Position numbers and translations under genes: made by a program. Below are positions 12,401 to 26,497 of a DNA stretch of 64,000 nucleotides, one piece after another. The stretch's first letter is position 1; each line of letters begins with the position of its first letter. The notes beneath the pieces are model-generated. The model was not told the DNA's origin, made no database searches, and was given only the letters and a program-made list of their open reading frames with translations. Origin of the DNA: Rhodamnia argentea (lineage: Eukaryota; Streptophyta; Magnoliopsida; Myrtales; Myrtaceae); the NCBI RefSeq assembly GCF_020921035.1, contig NC_063157.1:3348001-3412000 (forward strand). Reading direction: 5' to 3'.

Positions 12401-15400
12401 AACCTTCGATAGTATAATGTATCTGCTAGCCAAGGATGAAGAACAATTGCTACTATATGTCTCAGGAATCGCTTCAAAAGACTTTGAAAAGGGACGTGAC
12501 GAAGGGCCAAGATGTGATCGACATTCTGGAGATTAATCGTTTGCGGAGACGATTGCTTATCCAATCTTTTATTTGGGATCATCGCCTGGTTTATGTGTCT
12601 GGTTTGAGTAGCAATGCTGATGATGGTCTGAGAAGCTTGAGCTCAGAAGAAAAGGAGACTTCTTTTCATAAAGATGAGACACCTTCCGAGGTTAATGTGG
12701 GCCCCAAGGATGAAACAGTGGTTGGCAATTCTCAATCTTTCCGTTTGGATGACAGAAATACTAGTCTGGAAGGAGGATTTGAATGCCAAAGTGAGCAAAG
12801 TGGTGATGTCGGCCAAGATAATCAGATGGGTAAAAGTGCAAGTTCCAGAGAGCAAAAGCAAGCAGAAGTCCCTGCAAACACTAATGCCTCTGATCAATCT
12901 GAGTCTCTGGAAAGTGGGACAAATGTTCGCAGGACCCTATCTGAGGGGCAGTTTCCTACACCGCACAATTTGTCAGAGACCTTGGACGCTGCATGGACTG
13001 GTAAAAATCAATCAAATATGGCAGTGAAAAAGGAGATCTCCTCTGTACGTTCTGATTCAGCCATAATTGATTCTTTGAAGGGAGAAGCAGTGGCTGAGGG
13101 GTTGGGTGTGAATGGCTATGCAGAGGACTTAAGCAAACTGAAGGTTTCCAATTCTTTGCCTCCTTTTTCATCACCCAAGGACTATGATGATGCGATTGAA
13201 TCAGTTAGCTGGCTAGGAGTGCCTATAAGCATATACGGCTCTTTTAACAAGAATATCTTAGCAGGATCTCAAAAGCTCAATATGCTTGGAGAGTACCATC
13301 CTATCTATATTTCATCCTTTCGGGAGTCGGAACTAAATGGTGGAGCTCGGCTGCTTCTGCCTGTTGGAATCAATGACACTGTTGTTCCTGTTTATGATGA
13401 TGAGCCGACTAGCATGATAGCTTATGCATTGGTATCATCAGATTATCATACTCAATTATGTGATGAGGCTGAAAGAGTAAAGGATGCCGAGCCCGTGGCT
13501 GCATTATCATCTTTGGATTCCATGAGTTTTCATTCGTTTCAGTCATTTGATGATATGACTTCTGAAAGTAGAAGTCTTGGTTCTGGAGAAGATAGCATGC
13601 TATCAGTGTCTGGGTCTCGTAGCTCCCTGGGCTTAGACATGCTATCATTTTCTGGGTCTCGCAGCTCCCAGGGCTTAGACCCACTATCATATACTAAAGC
13701 CTTGCATGCGAAGATCTCATTTTCAGATGATGGACAGGTGAAATATTCTGTAACTTGCTACTATGCAAAACGATTTGAAGCTTTAAGGAGGATGTGTTGC
13801 CCATCTGAGATGGATTTTGTAAGGTCCCTTAGTCGTTGTAAGAAGTGGGGAGCACAAGGTGGAAAGAGCAATGTCTTCTTTGCTAAGACTTTGGATGATC
13901 GGTTTATCATCAAGCAAGTCACCAAGACAGAGCTAGAGTCATTTATCAAGTTCGCTCCTGCCTATTTCAAGTACATCTCTGAATCAATTGGCACGGGGAG
14001 TCCAACATGCTTGGCAAAGATTCTTGGGATTTATCAGGTATATGAACAAGGACATCTCAAGTGCTCATTTGATATGTGTGTTAACCTGGTAATTTATCAA
14101 TCTCTAAGTTTGTGATCGTGGATATTATGTCCTTACTCCTCAGCAGGAAGGGTCTAGGCAATGCCCAGCCCTTTGCACCTGGGTCATTGATTTGATGTGC
14201 CATCTAACCAACTGCAATCCCTGTAGGTCATCCTGTTTTGAGTACTTTGACGTCTTGGATTGCAACCTTTGGTGATCAAATGACCGCTACTTACATAATT
14301 GACAAAGTGAAGACATTTGATGGGACATATTACTGTGCAATCTTTAACCTAATATTAGGCTTTTGAATTCATTGGAAAGCAGCTAGCTTATGAGTAAATG
14401 CTATTGCTTTGGTTTATTACACCGCAGTGAATTCTTTATCCGTAATGTTGAAGTATTAGAAGGAGCTAAATCTCTCCCACATCCATAGCTATTGACCTTG
14501 AACAATTTTTTCAAAGCATAAGGCTACCCAAATTAGGGAACCTCTAAGCCTATCCTTACAATGAGCAATTCTGGTTATTTTTGTATCCAATGTTCGTGCC
14601 TATATCATGCCACATATTGTGCCATGATCTGATAACAATAGGTTAAACTTCAGCCCTAAGCTTAGAACTTTTATTTCTGCTAAATATGACACCATACTAC
14701 TGGGCATGTCAAATTTAATGTGAATTTGGTTAGAACTAATTTTCCTTTAAGTTGATTGAGTGAAGAAAACATTTCTGATATTCACCAGTTGCAGCTAATA
14801 ATCCTTATCACCATTAACTCATATGTTAGACAGCATTGTTGCGTGTTAGTTTAATCGTCGATCTACTTTTCATCTGTAGGTGACGGCAAAGCACGTCAAA
14901 GGAGGTAAAGAAACCAAGAAGGATCTCCTTATTATGGAGAATCTTCTCTATGGAAGGAAAGTGACTCGGCTTTATGACTTAAAAGGATCTTCTCGATCAC
15001 GCTATAATCCTGACTCCAGTGGAAGCAACCAAGTTCTGCTGGATCAAAACTTGATTGAAGCAATGCGAACTTCACCCATTTTTGTGGGAAATAAGGCGAA
15101 ACGGTTGTTGGAAAGAGCTGTCTGGAACGACACTTCTTTTCTCGCGGTAATCTCTCTCTCTCTCTCTCTCTCTCAGGCACACACACACACAAGCATGCAT
15201 GTGCACTGGCAAAGCTAATAATTCCCTGTGATGGCTTTCTGTTGCAGTTGGTGGATGTGATGGATTACTCGCTTCTGGTCGGAGTGGATGAGGAGAAGCA
15301 TGAGTTAGTACTTGGGATCATTGATTTCATGCGTCAGTATACTTGGGACAAGCACCTTGAAACATGGGTCAAGGCTTCGGGCATTCTTGGCGGGCCAAAG

Positions 15401-15568
15401 AATGAATCTCCAACCGTAATTTCACCCAAGCAGTACAAGAAAAGATTCAGGAAAGCGATGACCACCTATTTCCTCATGGTCCCAGATCAGTGGTCACCTG
15501 CAACTATCATCCCAAGTAGATCGCAGTCCGATTTACAGGAGGAAGACGCACAGATGGCCCTTCAGTGA
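6378..15568 (+). CDS. FAB1: 1-phosphatidylinositol-3-phosphate 5-kinase, FAB1A/B type
   Basis: Makes PtdIns(3,5)P2 from PtdIns3P on endosomal and vacuolar membranes. Coding exons join in frame: 6378-7006, 7296-8042, 9023-9176, 9435-9779, 10132-11028, 11107-11438, 11780-11903, 11982-12143, 12466-14037, 14880-15146 and 15248-15568, giving about 1,849 residues, close to the family length. An N-terminal FYVE finger contains RRHHCRLCGRVFCGKC. A Cpn60/TCP1-like region spans roughly residues 410-690 (ends near GANGDELKKVKH). The cysteine-rich CCR domain starts near residue 886. The C-terminal PIP kinase domain (about 1542-1840) has the likely ATP-binding lysine in FIIKQV (K1613) and the MDYSLLVGVD catalytic motif (from M1748). 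The FYVE finger separates it from the FYVE-less FAB1C/D class. A poly-Asp run lies in exon 2 and a 42-bp in-frame repeat in exon 9. ATG 6378 matches the family N terminus; exon borders are my own reading. Confidence 0.95.
8043..9022 (+). other. FAB1 intron 2 with an unexplained island
   Basis: A 980-base intron. The part from about 8,290 to 8,800 is more GC-rich and different in texture from the AT-rich flanks, with no reading frame, clear inverted ends or target duplication. It may be an old insertion. Nothing further can be supported. Confidence 0.35.
13597..13680 (+). repeat. 42-bp in-frame tandem repeat in FAB1 exon 9
   Basis: Two adjacent 42-base units (13597-13638 and 13639-13680) encode MLSVSGSRSSLGLD and MLSFSGSRSSQGLD. 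They sit in the serine-rich linker immediately before the PIP kinase domain. The repeat keeps the frame and adds 14 residues. Confidence 0.85.
15151..15191 (+). repeat. Compound CT/CA microsatellite in FAB1 intron 10
   Basis: A (TC)n run starts four bases after the donor GT at 15147 and ends in CAG at 15174-15176, followed by a (CA)n run. The CT run plus CAG looks like a 3' splice site only about 30 bases after the donor; the acceptor used by the reading frame is CAG at 15245-15247. Confidence 0.8.
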
Positions 15569-16449
15569 ACTGATGCTCCGATCTGTGCCTGTAGATTTTG
15601 AAGCTACGATTAGGATAAGCCCTTTATTTCTTCACTCACAATTTTTTTTTTTCCTTTTTCCCCGTGTCCCATTCTTTACCCTTGCCGGGTTCCTCATGTT
15701 ATCCTTCGAAAGAGCATATATATCTTCATTGTTTTGTAGAAATTTGCAGAACGAGGCTGTCGAAGCCACAGCGACCTGTCAGGGGTAAATTATTAGATGG
15801 CCTTGATAGGGATGTTTTGTACAGAAGTAATCGTGCATATATGAAGCATTGCAATGTGTATGTGAATCCGTGTGAAGTTTTGCCTTGAGTTGAATGTCGA
15901 TTCCCATCAATATTGACGATGGTTAACACAATCCGCATGCAATCCTTCATTCTTCGTCTTCGCTTTTCGTTCTTCGTTCTGTAGTGGCTTCTCGATCGAG
16001 TAGGCTCTGGCAGTGAGCATGAGTTTACTAGCAACTCAAGATCGTCATTTCGCATATAGAAAGAATGTTGGCGCCATGGCTGCTTTCACATGCCTTCAAA
16101 GAATTAGATTAAGATCGACGCTTCAGATTTTACAAGTAGTGTGTTTTCTTCTCTCTTAAATACGCCCATTCTGTCTTACCCTTCAGAGATTGAAAAAAGC
16201 TGCGATCTATCAGAAACAGTCCCGAGGCATCGAATGGAGAACGGAGTGGAAGCGCTCCGCTCTTTAGGCATGGAGTGTTGCATTTTGATGGGAGAATATA
16301 GCTTATGCTTAAAATTCATATCCTGCAACTGGAGAAACCCTCCTCCTTTTTGACATTACACTTCACATTCACAAAGCCATTCCAAAGAAAAAATTTAACA
16401 TTTTGACCAAGTCAGCCGCCGCTCGACCGACGGTGTTTGAAAAGCTATT
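15569..16449. other. FAB1 3' UTR and convergent intergenic DNA
   Basis: The first few hundred bases after the FAB1 stop are probably its 3' UTR. The rest separates FAB1 from the convergent small gene on the minus strand. Only short frames occur, and I see no further gene or structured element. Confidence 0.5.
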
Positions 16450-17093
16450 CTAGCTCAAGTCCTCTTGTAAAATATCTCCCACCTCCACTTTGTATAATGC
16501 ATCATCTTCTGCAATCTGAAGCCAATTTTGTTGAAGAAGATCAATGATGTCAGCATCCCTGAAACCATTCGAGATGTTCAGATGAAGCTGATATGCTTTG
16601 TCAATTGTTGTAAGAGATATAGAGACTGTTTGAAAGTAATTCACCTGGCTTCGTAGCAACAGACAGTTCTCGGAATCTTTCTGCGGAATCTCGGGCCCTC
16701 GTCGTATCCTTCGCAAATGATCTCCCCGCTCTCATCTCGGTAACATACTATACCTTCACATTGATCCTCAAAAACCTGCAATAGAAACCAGAATCTATGT
16801 ATGAAAAGAAGATGAGATTGAGTCGCCGAAAGTTGTTCTCTACCGCGAATTGATCATGTTCTACGATGAGTATTCGCCAAGAAGGCAAGTCTCACTCGGA
16901 AAACGAAAACGGGTCCTGTAGAGATCACTGTGTGTACCTGGTTCTTCAAGGACAATCGGGTTCGGACTGCAGTAGCTCTAGTATTGACCGGAAGCTGGTT
17001 GCGTGCAAGCATCGTAACCGAGCCGACCGGCTTCATAATCCGGCTCGAGTACCATAGAATCATCTGAGGGGATATGGGGCATGTCACAGCCAT
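16450..17093 (-). CDS. Small three-exon plant protein, function unknown
   Basis: Not recognised by name. Three exons on the minus strand join in frame: 17093-16938, 16775-16645 and 16558-16450, all with GT-AG borders, encoding 131 residues from ATG 17093 to TAG 16450. The second exon encodes a patterned segment (residues about 53-95) with VFEDQCEGIVCYRDESGE, then ICEGYDEGPRF, a basic RRK stretch and a CC pair. The last exon is acidic and probably helical (DADIIDLLQQNWLQ). The first 50 residues are basic and rich in S/T/V with few acidic residues, so an organelle transit peptide is possible but unproven. The frame is open upstream to another ATG at 17228, but a TATA-like TTTAAATA near 17,235 favours the downstream ATG. 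The matching phases at both junctions are the main evidence that it is real. Confidence 0.65.
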
Positions 17094-17785
17094 TGATCTT
17101 ATGAAGCTGTGCAAATAAGGAGATGAACAGCTGACCTTAAATGAGTGAGGAGGAGGAGACTTGAGCACAAGGAATTTTTCTATATTGCTGGGTGGTGTGT
17201 GTGTCCTGCTTTGTGAATGGTGAGGCATCGATATTTAAAATAGTTCATGTCTAGTCATAACGCATCATAGTTTGTATTATACTTGAGAGGTGGGTCCACA
17301 AAGCTTATCGTGTAATATGTTCATTGATGACTTTGATTTGATGGACCTATTTTGATATTTCACCTTCTAATTGTCCACCTCACGTCCGGATCACACCTAA
17401 TCACGTTTCTAAAATTTCCTTTGGCCCAAACAGAACAATTTCCCATTGAATAATAAAATTTGTATAACGACTTATAAGTTTCGAACAACGACAATAAAAT
17501 TGTGCAGTCTCCTCCCTACCGACTAGGTTTGTTAACGCAATTCTTATCAATAATGTCACGCCTTACAACCTTCAACGTTATCTATTGGGGTATGGTTCAT
17601 ATTCTCCATCGACGGAAAGATCAGAGTAGATCCGATTTAAAGGTGAATCAAGGTAAACTTTGGACTATTTTTCTCTCAAGCAGGGGTTCGAACCCTGTAC
17701 TTCTCAATTTGCAAGTTTTGCGTGCAATTAATTAGTTTTTTCACTTGTAACCGTCGCGTGATGTAGAGATATGCTCTACAACTAA
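17094..17785. other. Intergenic DNA, promoter side of the small minus-strand gene
   Basis: Contains a likely leader and promoter for the minus-strand gene (TATA-like AT stretch near 17,235) and then AT-rich sequence. A ggttcgaaccctg word at about 17,684-17,696 resembles a tRNA T-arm but has no tRNA around it. No gene is seen. Confidence 0.45.
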
Positions 17786-17793
17786 AATAAATA

Positions 17794-18181
17794 AGGAAAA
17801 CTGACACAAATGATTCTTGAACTTTGACCCAATATGCAATGTGATTCATAAATTTCTAATTTGACCAATATAGTCCATGAACTTTAACATAATACGCAAT
17901 GTAGTCCTCAAACTTTTGGAATATGTTCAACTAAGTCCCTGGACGATAAAAAAAAAACGTTCAAAGTCGGCCCTGAACTTGAATTAATGGAATAACTATT
18001 TTGAATATCATCCTATAATTCATGGATCGAATTGAACACGTTTCAAAAGTTTAGGAACCATATTGATCAAGTTCGGGAACCACATTGGGCTAAATTTTAG
18101 AGATACATTGATTAAATTAAAAGCTCAAGAACCACATTGCATATTGAAACAAATTTCAAAGATCATTTGTGTCATTATCCT
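17794..18181. mobile_element. 388-bp foldback MITE with 8-bp flanking repeat
   Basis: The ends AGGAAAACTGACACAAATGA and the reverse complement of the right end (AGGATAATGACACAAATGA) match, and the similarity continues inward for well over 100 bases with words such as caatatgcaatgtg. AATAAATA flanks both sides (17786-17793 and 18182-18189), consistent with an 8-bp target duplication as for hAT elements, though this word is low complexity. There is no coding capacity. It lies directly upstream of the proteasome alpha5 promoter. Confidence 0.65.
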
Positions 18182-18228
18182 AATAAATAAATTAGTGAAA
18201 TAAAAACATTTTTTTTTTACCATCCCTT

Positions 18229-18280
18229 TGGGCCTGGACGGGCCGATCCAAGATGGGCCTTTGATAGGATTTACTGGGCC
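18229..18280 (+). promoter_or_regulatory. Three TGGGCC Site II-like motifs upstream of alpha5
   Basis: TGGGCC occurs at 18229-18234, 18254-18259 and 18275-18280, about 170-220 bases before the probable leader donor at 18451. TGGGCC/T (Site II) motifs bind TCP-class factors in plant growth and housekeeping promoters. The role here is inferred from motif clustering and position. Confidence 0.5.
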
Positions 18281-18450
18281 TGGTGATGCTCTCATCTCAG
18301 TCTCATCTTCTCCGACCCCAGCTTGACTTGCTTCACAAGAAGGGTTCTTCGCTAAAGGCACCCAAAGACCAAAAAACCACTGAACCAGGGAGCACGAAGC
18401 CTCTCAAAGCACTCCAAACAACGACGCTCGAGGACCCCTCAAATCTCCAG

Positions 18451-18604
18451 GTAAGCTCTCGATCGGCGAATCCGTAGATTCCATCACTGTCTTGTTCAAA
18501 CGGCGTCGTGATCTGCTGTTCGATCCTCGGATCGGAGGGTACTGTTTGGAATCGCGAGCCGTCGTGATCGATTCCCGATTCTGAGATTCGTTTCGCTGTC
18601 GCAG
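18451..18604 (+). other. Leader intron of the alpha5 gene
   Basis: CTCCAG|GTAAGC at 18451 and TCGCAG ending at 18604 form a canonical intron just before the start codon at 18631. The intron splits the 5' UTR, which is common in plant proteasome genes. Confidence 0.6.
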
Positions 18605-18630
18605 GTTGTGAGTTGAGCTCGTCGCCCGAG

Positions 18631-22288
<3,658 letters not shown>

Positions 22289-23519
22289 GGAGATTCTCCA
22301 TGGAACTTAGCATTTGAAGTAATGTTCTTGGCGTGTGCCCACCCATGCATGCTTTTGAAGAATTGTTGCCTGTAATTGTACTTTGCAAAGCCAGAGATGG
22401 AAAACTGTCATCCTATTTTGGCCGGGTTATAATTCCAGGACTAATGATGTGGATTATACAATTTCTGCCCCTAATTTGAATGGAGTACAGTGTAGAGACA
22501 ATTATTTTGCCTTTTGTATCTATCCACTGGAGGCAGTTTGTGGATGGCCCATGAACGTCGAGAGTGACGGATCTTACTCAAATCTTTTTGCTTAAGGAAA
22601 GCTTTCTCGATTGGATTATCTCAGGTCTCGCTCTAATAGAAAGATGCTCTTGTTGCTCTGCGACAGACTTCTGTGCTAGAGTGCACCCATTGTTATGCAA
22701 CGTGCATATGCATCGGGGTTGGTATCGCATGAATTTCTCTAGTCCTTAAATTTGACGAAGTTTTGCGGTCCATCTTGGGTTGCTTCTCATTACAGCACTG
22801 GGAAAGATTTGCAGTTGCAGAGGATGATTGACCAAGAAATGGAAGTGCACCACATGTGGGCAGATCCTTTAGTCTTCTAAGCAAAGTGGTTCTCGACGTC
22901 TCGTTCTTAGCCAAAACCTATCACACCGGGCAAAAAGCACGAGAAACGGGCCCTTGAACTTCTCAGGACATCTGAACTTGAAACAGACGCTCATACATTT
23001 GGGGCGCAAAGGGGGGCGTCTATGTTTAACTCGAAACAGATTGCATTTTATTCATAGATCGCCGCTCTTGCAATAGTCATCTTCCTTCTGGGCTCCCAAA
23101 AAAGAAAAATATCCGACTATCTTCCCTCACGGATTCTTGAAAAATAGATCCTTAACCCCTCGGTTGATCTTAAAGTTCCGAAGTTTTCGTGTGTTACAAA
23201 AATGTAATGAGTCGATCCGTTTAAGACTTGAGAATCCGGTCCTCACAGAACCGTGTAACCGGCGAACCGCTCCGTTGCCTCTTAGTCACAAATCTTTCAA
23301 ACAATGGAACATTGGCTGACATGAAAGTGGAACCATTTTCGTATTGATTCTCTTTTTACCGTTTTCATAAGCAGTGTACAGCATATCAGAAAATCGACAC
23401 GCTAGAAACAAATTTCAATGTCACTAAGTGGGGGGAAAAATGGAGAGGAGGAGGAGGAGGATGGAGTTTTCTTTTCTCTATCGGGCACTTTACGGCTCTA
23501 CATCATTACCATTACCGGA
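22289..23519. other. Intergenic region between convergent alpha5 and PME genes
   Basis: Includes the alpha5 3' UTR (first few hundred bases) and the PME 3' UTR on the minus strand near 23,300-23,519, with a (GGA)n stretch at about 23,443-23,464. ORFs are short and unlike known proteins. No other feature is supported. Confidence 0.5.
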
Positions 23520-26300
23520 TTATAAAGCGGCATCAAATGTCACACTAGTTTGAGGCAACCAATCACTCCCTTGGATGAACGACCCCACCGTGAACTTCCC
23601 AGCTTCGGCCGCCGAGAGCGCCGGCTTATACCCGGCCCATGTGACCCGTTGGGCTGTGCTCGACCCCGGCCCACTGTTTTGGTACTCCCCGTAGAAGATC
23701 GTCCTCGGGGGGTCCACGTTGGTGACCCACTCTGTCCAGCCCTTGGGGTTCAAGGAGTCAATAGTCGACTGCATAATCACAGTGGTCGAGTAGTCTTTCC
23801 AGGGCCTGCCGAGATACGTCGGAGCCGTCACGTTGCCGTTGGCGGTGATGCTGCATTTCTGGAGCGAGATGCCGGTGTTTTGGTTGGGGTCCTTCTTGCC
23901 CTGAGCCGTGATGGTGTTGAACTGGCTGTCCATCGGCTGCCTGGGCTGGATGTTGCAGTTCTGGAAGACGACCGCGGAGTTCCCGAATATGAAGTCAATC
24001 GTGCCCGTGACGTCGCAGTTGCGGAAGAACTGACGGTTCGAGTGCGCGTAGAGCGTGTCCTGGAACGCGTCGAAGGCGCAGCGGTATATCACCGACAGGT
24101 CGGACCCGGACCGGAACGCCACCGCTTGGTGCTTCGCCGCGCCGGCGGTGTTGATGAACCCCATGTCTCTCGCTATGAAGCCTTTACCCGCAACAGCTGG
24201 TATAAAAGATCACATCACTCGAATCAAAATTTGACGGTTACCCACAAAAACATAGATAAAAACAATGAATCAGCACCTAAGTGTGCATTAGGTTTTCTGA
24301 CATATTTCAACAGGAATTATTGATGATTTGAACAGAATTGGCTCCGTGTTCGGATGCGGCAATTGCGGGCAAAAAGAAACGACAGCCCACAAAACAGCGG
24401 GGCAGGTTTTCATCCCCTCTTCGGCAACTTTCTTTCACACCAAAGCAGTAAAATAAAACATGACATGTTCAGGGCCCAAAGACCCATATTAATAGTGTAG
24501 TTTTCAAGTAAAGTTACAGCGATTTAAGAAGAAAGATGATGGTTAGGGCTGCTATCATAAGACATTGTCTTTTCATACAAGCTCGTAAAAATCAAATCTT
24601 GACCAGCCATAAATCAAGGACTAGTGGGGTGGGACCATGTGGGACAGGACAAGGGCAGTTTGCAGAAATGTCACGAGATCAAGATCGTCCATGTGGGGAC
24701 AGACAAACAAATCATATGGTTCGTTCATCTGGTAAGCCATGGGCCCCGCCAACCAGAGCCCCCCACACCGTCCCTTTGGTGGAGCACGAGGATGGGTCGG
24801 GTCGGGTCGGGTTCACGTTGCACATGGATTTAGCAGAGAATATTGAAAGAAACGGAATCCTATCACACGTTGCCACTTTGCCAGCAAATCACACCCCGAC
24901 ATTTGCCACGACATTCAGAATTAGTGTTTTAGATTTGTTCTTGTTCCACTTTTAAACCTTTGATTGGAATTGAGACGTCACTTTCCATAGGTGAATTGCT
25001 TCTCCTACAAGGTTTAGGGTATGAACCAGTCTTAAGATTGTTGGGCTAATCAGCTGAAATTACTGCCAAAAGCTCCAAGTCCTAATCTTGTTGGGTATTT
25101 TTATAGTGGCTCGAATCGATTAAGGAAAGAAGAAGACGAAAGCGAAATGCCAAATCAATGGACCAGACTCAAGCAGGTGATTCACTTCACATGGCAGGGT
25201 AAACGAGACAATTTATTAAATGACTCACCGAAGGTCGCCGTGTTGAACGTCGGAGTCCCGTCGATGAAGTTCCGGCTGCCGGATACGATCGTCTTGGCCT
25301 TCCCGTCGCCGTACATCATCACGTTCCACTTGCTCTTGTCCAACACCACGTTCTCCTTGTAGGTCCCCGCCTTCACGTAGATCACGAACCTCGACGCGTT
25401 CTTCTGGGGGACGGCGTCCACCGCCGCCTGGATCGTCTTGTAGTCCCCGCTCCCGTCCTGCGCCACCGTCAGGTGCGCGGGCGCCGCCGCCGCCTCGTCC
25501 TGCAGCAGCCTCCTCTCCGCCGCCCCGAGCCAGCTCGGGAACTCCGACGACGATCCGAGCAGCTTCCGGTGGATCGGGATCTTCAAATCTGCCAATAGGC
25601 TGATAATCCTGGTCACGATGGCCAGGCTATTACTAACGAACTCGGTCGAGTTCTCCATGGTAGCCCTCACGTCGTTGATTAGCGTCGAGTTGATCTCCTC
25701 CAGGGAGTCCAGGCAAGTCTCCTGGTCCGTAATCGCCGCGCTCAGCCACGTCTTCATGTCGTTGATCTTCGACGAGGACAGAATCGTTCCGGCGCCGACC
25801 TGCAGCGAAGAAATCGAGTCGTTGAGGCGGTCGATTGCATCCTCGAACACGCCCGCACACACGGCGAGCGCCGCCTTGCCCTGGGCGTCCCCGGCGTTGG
25901 CCTTGCTCGCCAGCCGGGCCGCGTAGCTCGGGAGCTTCTGGAGCTCCCTCATCGCGATGGCGAGGGAGAGCTTGAAGAGCTGCTCGGGATCGGTGGCGTT
26001 GGCGGTCTCGGCGGCGGATATGCTGGAGAAGCAGGAGTCGGGGTACTGGGTGACGCTGCATACGGCCTTGAGGGAGGCGGACGGGGTCAGCTCGGAGGGG
26101 GGAGCGGCGGAGGAGTCGTCGGAGCCGGATCTGTTGCGCCGGTGGACGATGGTGCCGACGACGGCGGCGGCGATCACGGCGAGAAGGAGGACGGCGGAGG
26201 CGACGAGGATGAGGAGGCGGCGGCGAGTCCGCTTGCGGAAGGCCTGCTCCTCCGCCTCATCCACCTTGCCGTAGCCCTTGAAGGACTTCATCGTATCCAT
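23520..26300 (-). CDS. Pectinesterase with N-terminal inhibitor domain (type I PME)
   Basis: Removes methyl esters from cell-wall homogalacturonan. Two exons, 26300-25229 and 24196-23520, join as TF|A and give 582 residues. Residues 29-51 form a membrane/signal-anchor helix. The PMEI domain (about 75-240) has its paired cysteines (C81, C90, then C148 and C196). RKLL (245-248) and RRLL (263-266) are the expected subtilase cleavage motifs that release the mature enzyme. The PME domain (about 275-575) keeps the catalytic set: Q381 in KHQAVAF, Q403 and acid/base D404 in FQDTL, nucleophile D425 in GTIDFIFG, and R488 and W490 in YLGRPWK. It should therefore be active. The single intron (1,032 bases) splits the PME domain. 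The coding strand is GC-rich compared with the flanks. The precise Arabidopsis orthologue is not assigned. Confidence 0.95.
24197..25228 (-). other. PME intron
   Basis: Flanked by a GTGAGT donor (minus strand, at 25228) and a CAG acceptor (ending at 24197). A 139-codon plus-strand frame inside it has no recognisable family and is likely chance. No repeat or RNA is supported. Confidence 0.6.
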
Positions 26301-26490
26301 TCTTCACCCTTCTTATCTCCTTCTTTCTCCCCTCCGAAAACTCTGATCGGATCTGAGACTGAAACCCAAACCGATTCGAGTTCCTCCGTAGTATGTCCAG
26401 TGAGAGCGAGCGTGCGAAATGCGGAGTGTTAGACAGAGAGAAGAGAGAGATGCTGTGGCTTTTGGAAGACACTTGCTGCGAGTGCATCCT

Positions 26491-26497
26491 TTTTATA
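26491..26497 (-). promoter_or_regulatory. TATA box of the PME gene
   Basis: TATAAAA on the minus strand, about 190 bases upstream of the ATG at 26300. The stretch between, at about 26,430-26,460, is rich in CT on the minus strand (a Y-patch), as expected near a plant transcription start. Confidence 0.55.

Noticed and set aside
17676-17700. tRNA T-arm-like word ggttcgaaccctg
   Set aside because: No matching acceptor stem, D-arm or anticodon arm is found around it.
23550-24323. 257-codon plus-strand ORF opposite PME exon 2
   Set aside because: Shadow of the GC-rich PME coding strand; the true exon keeps all catalytic residues.
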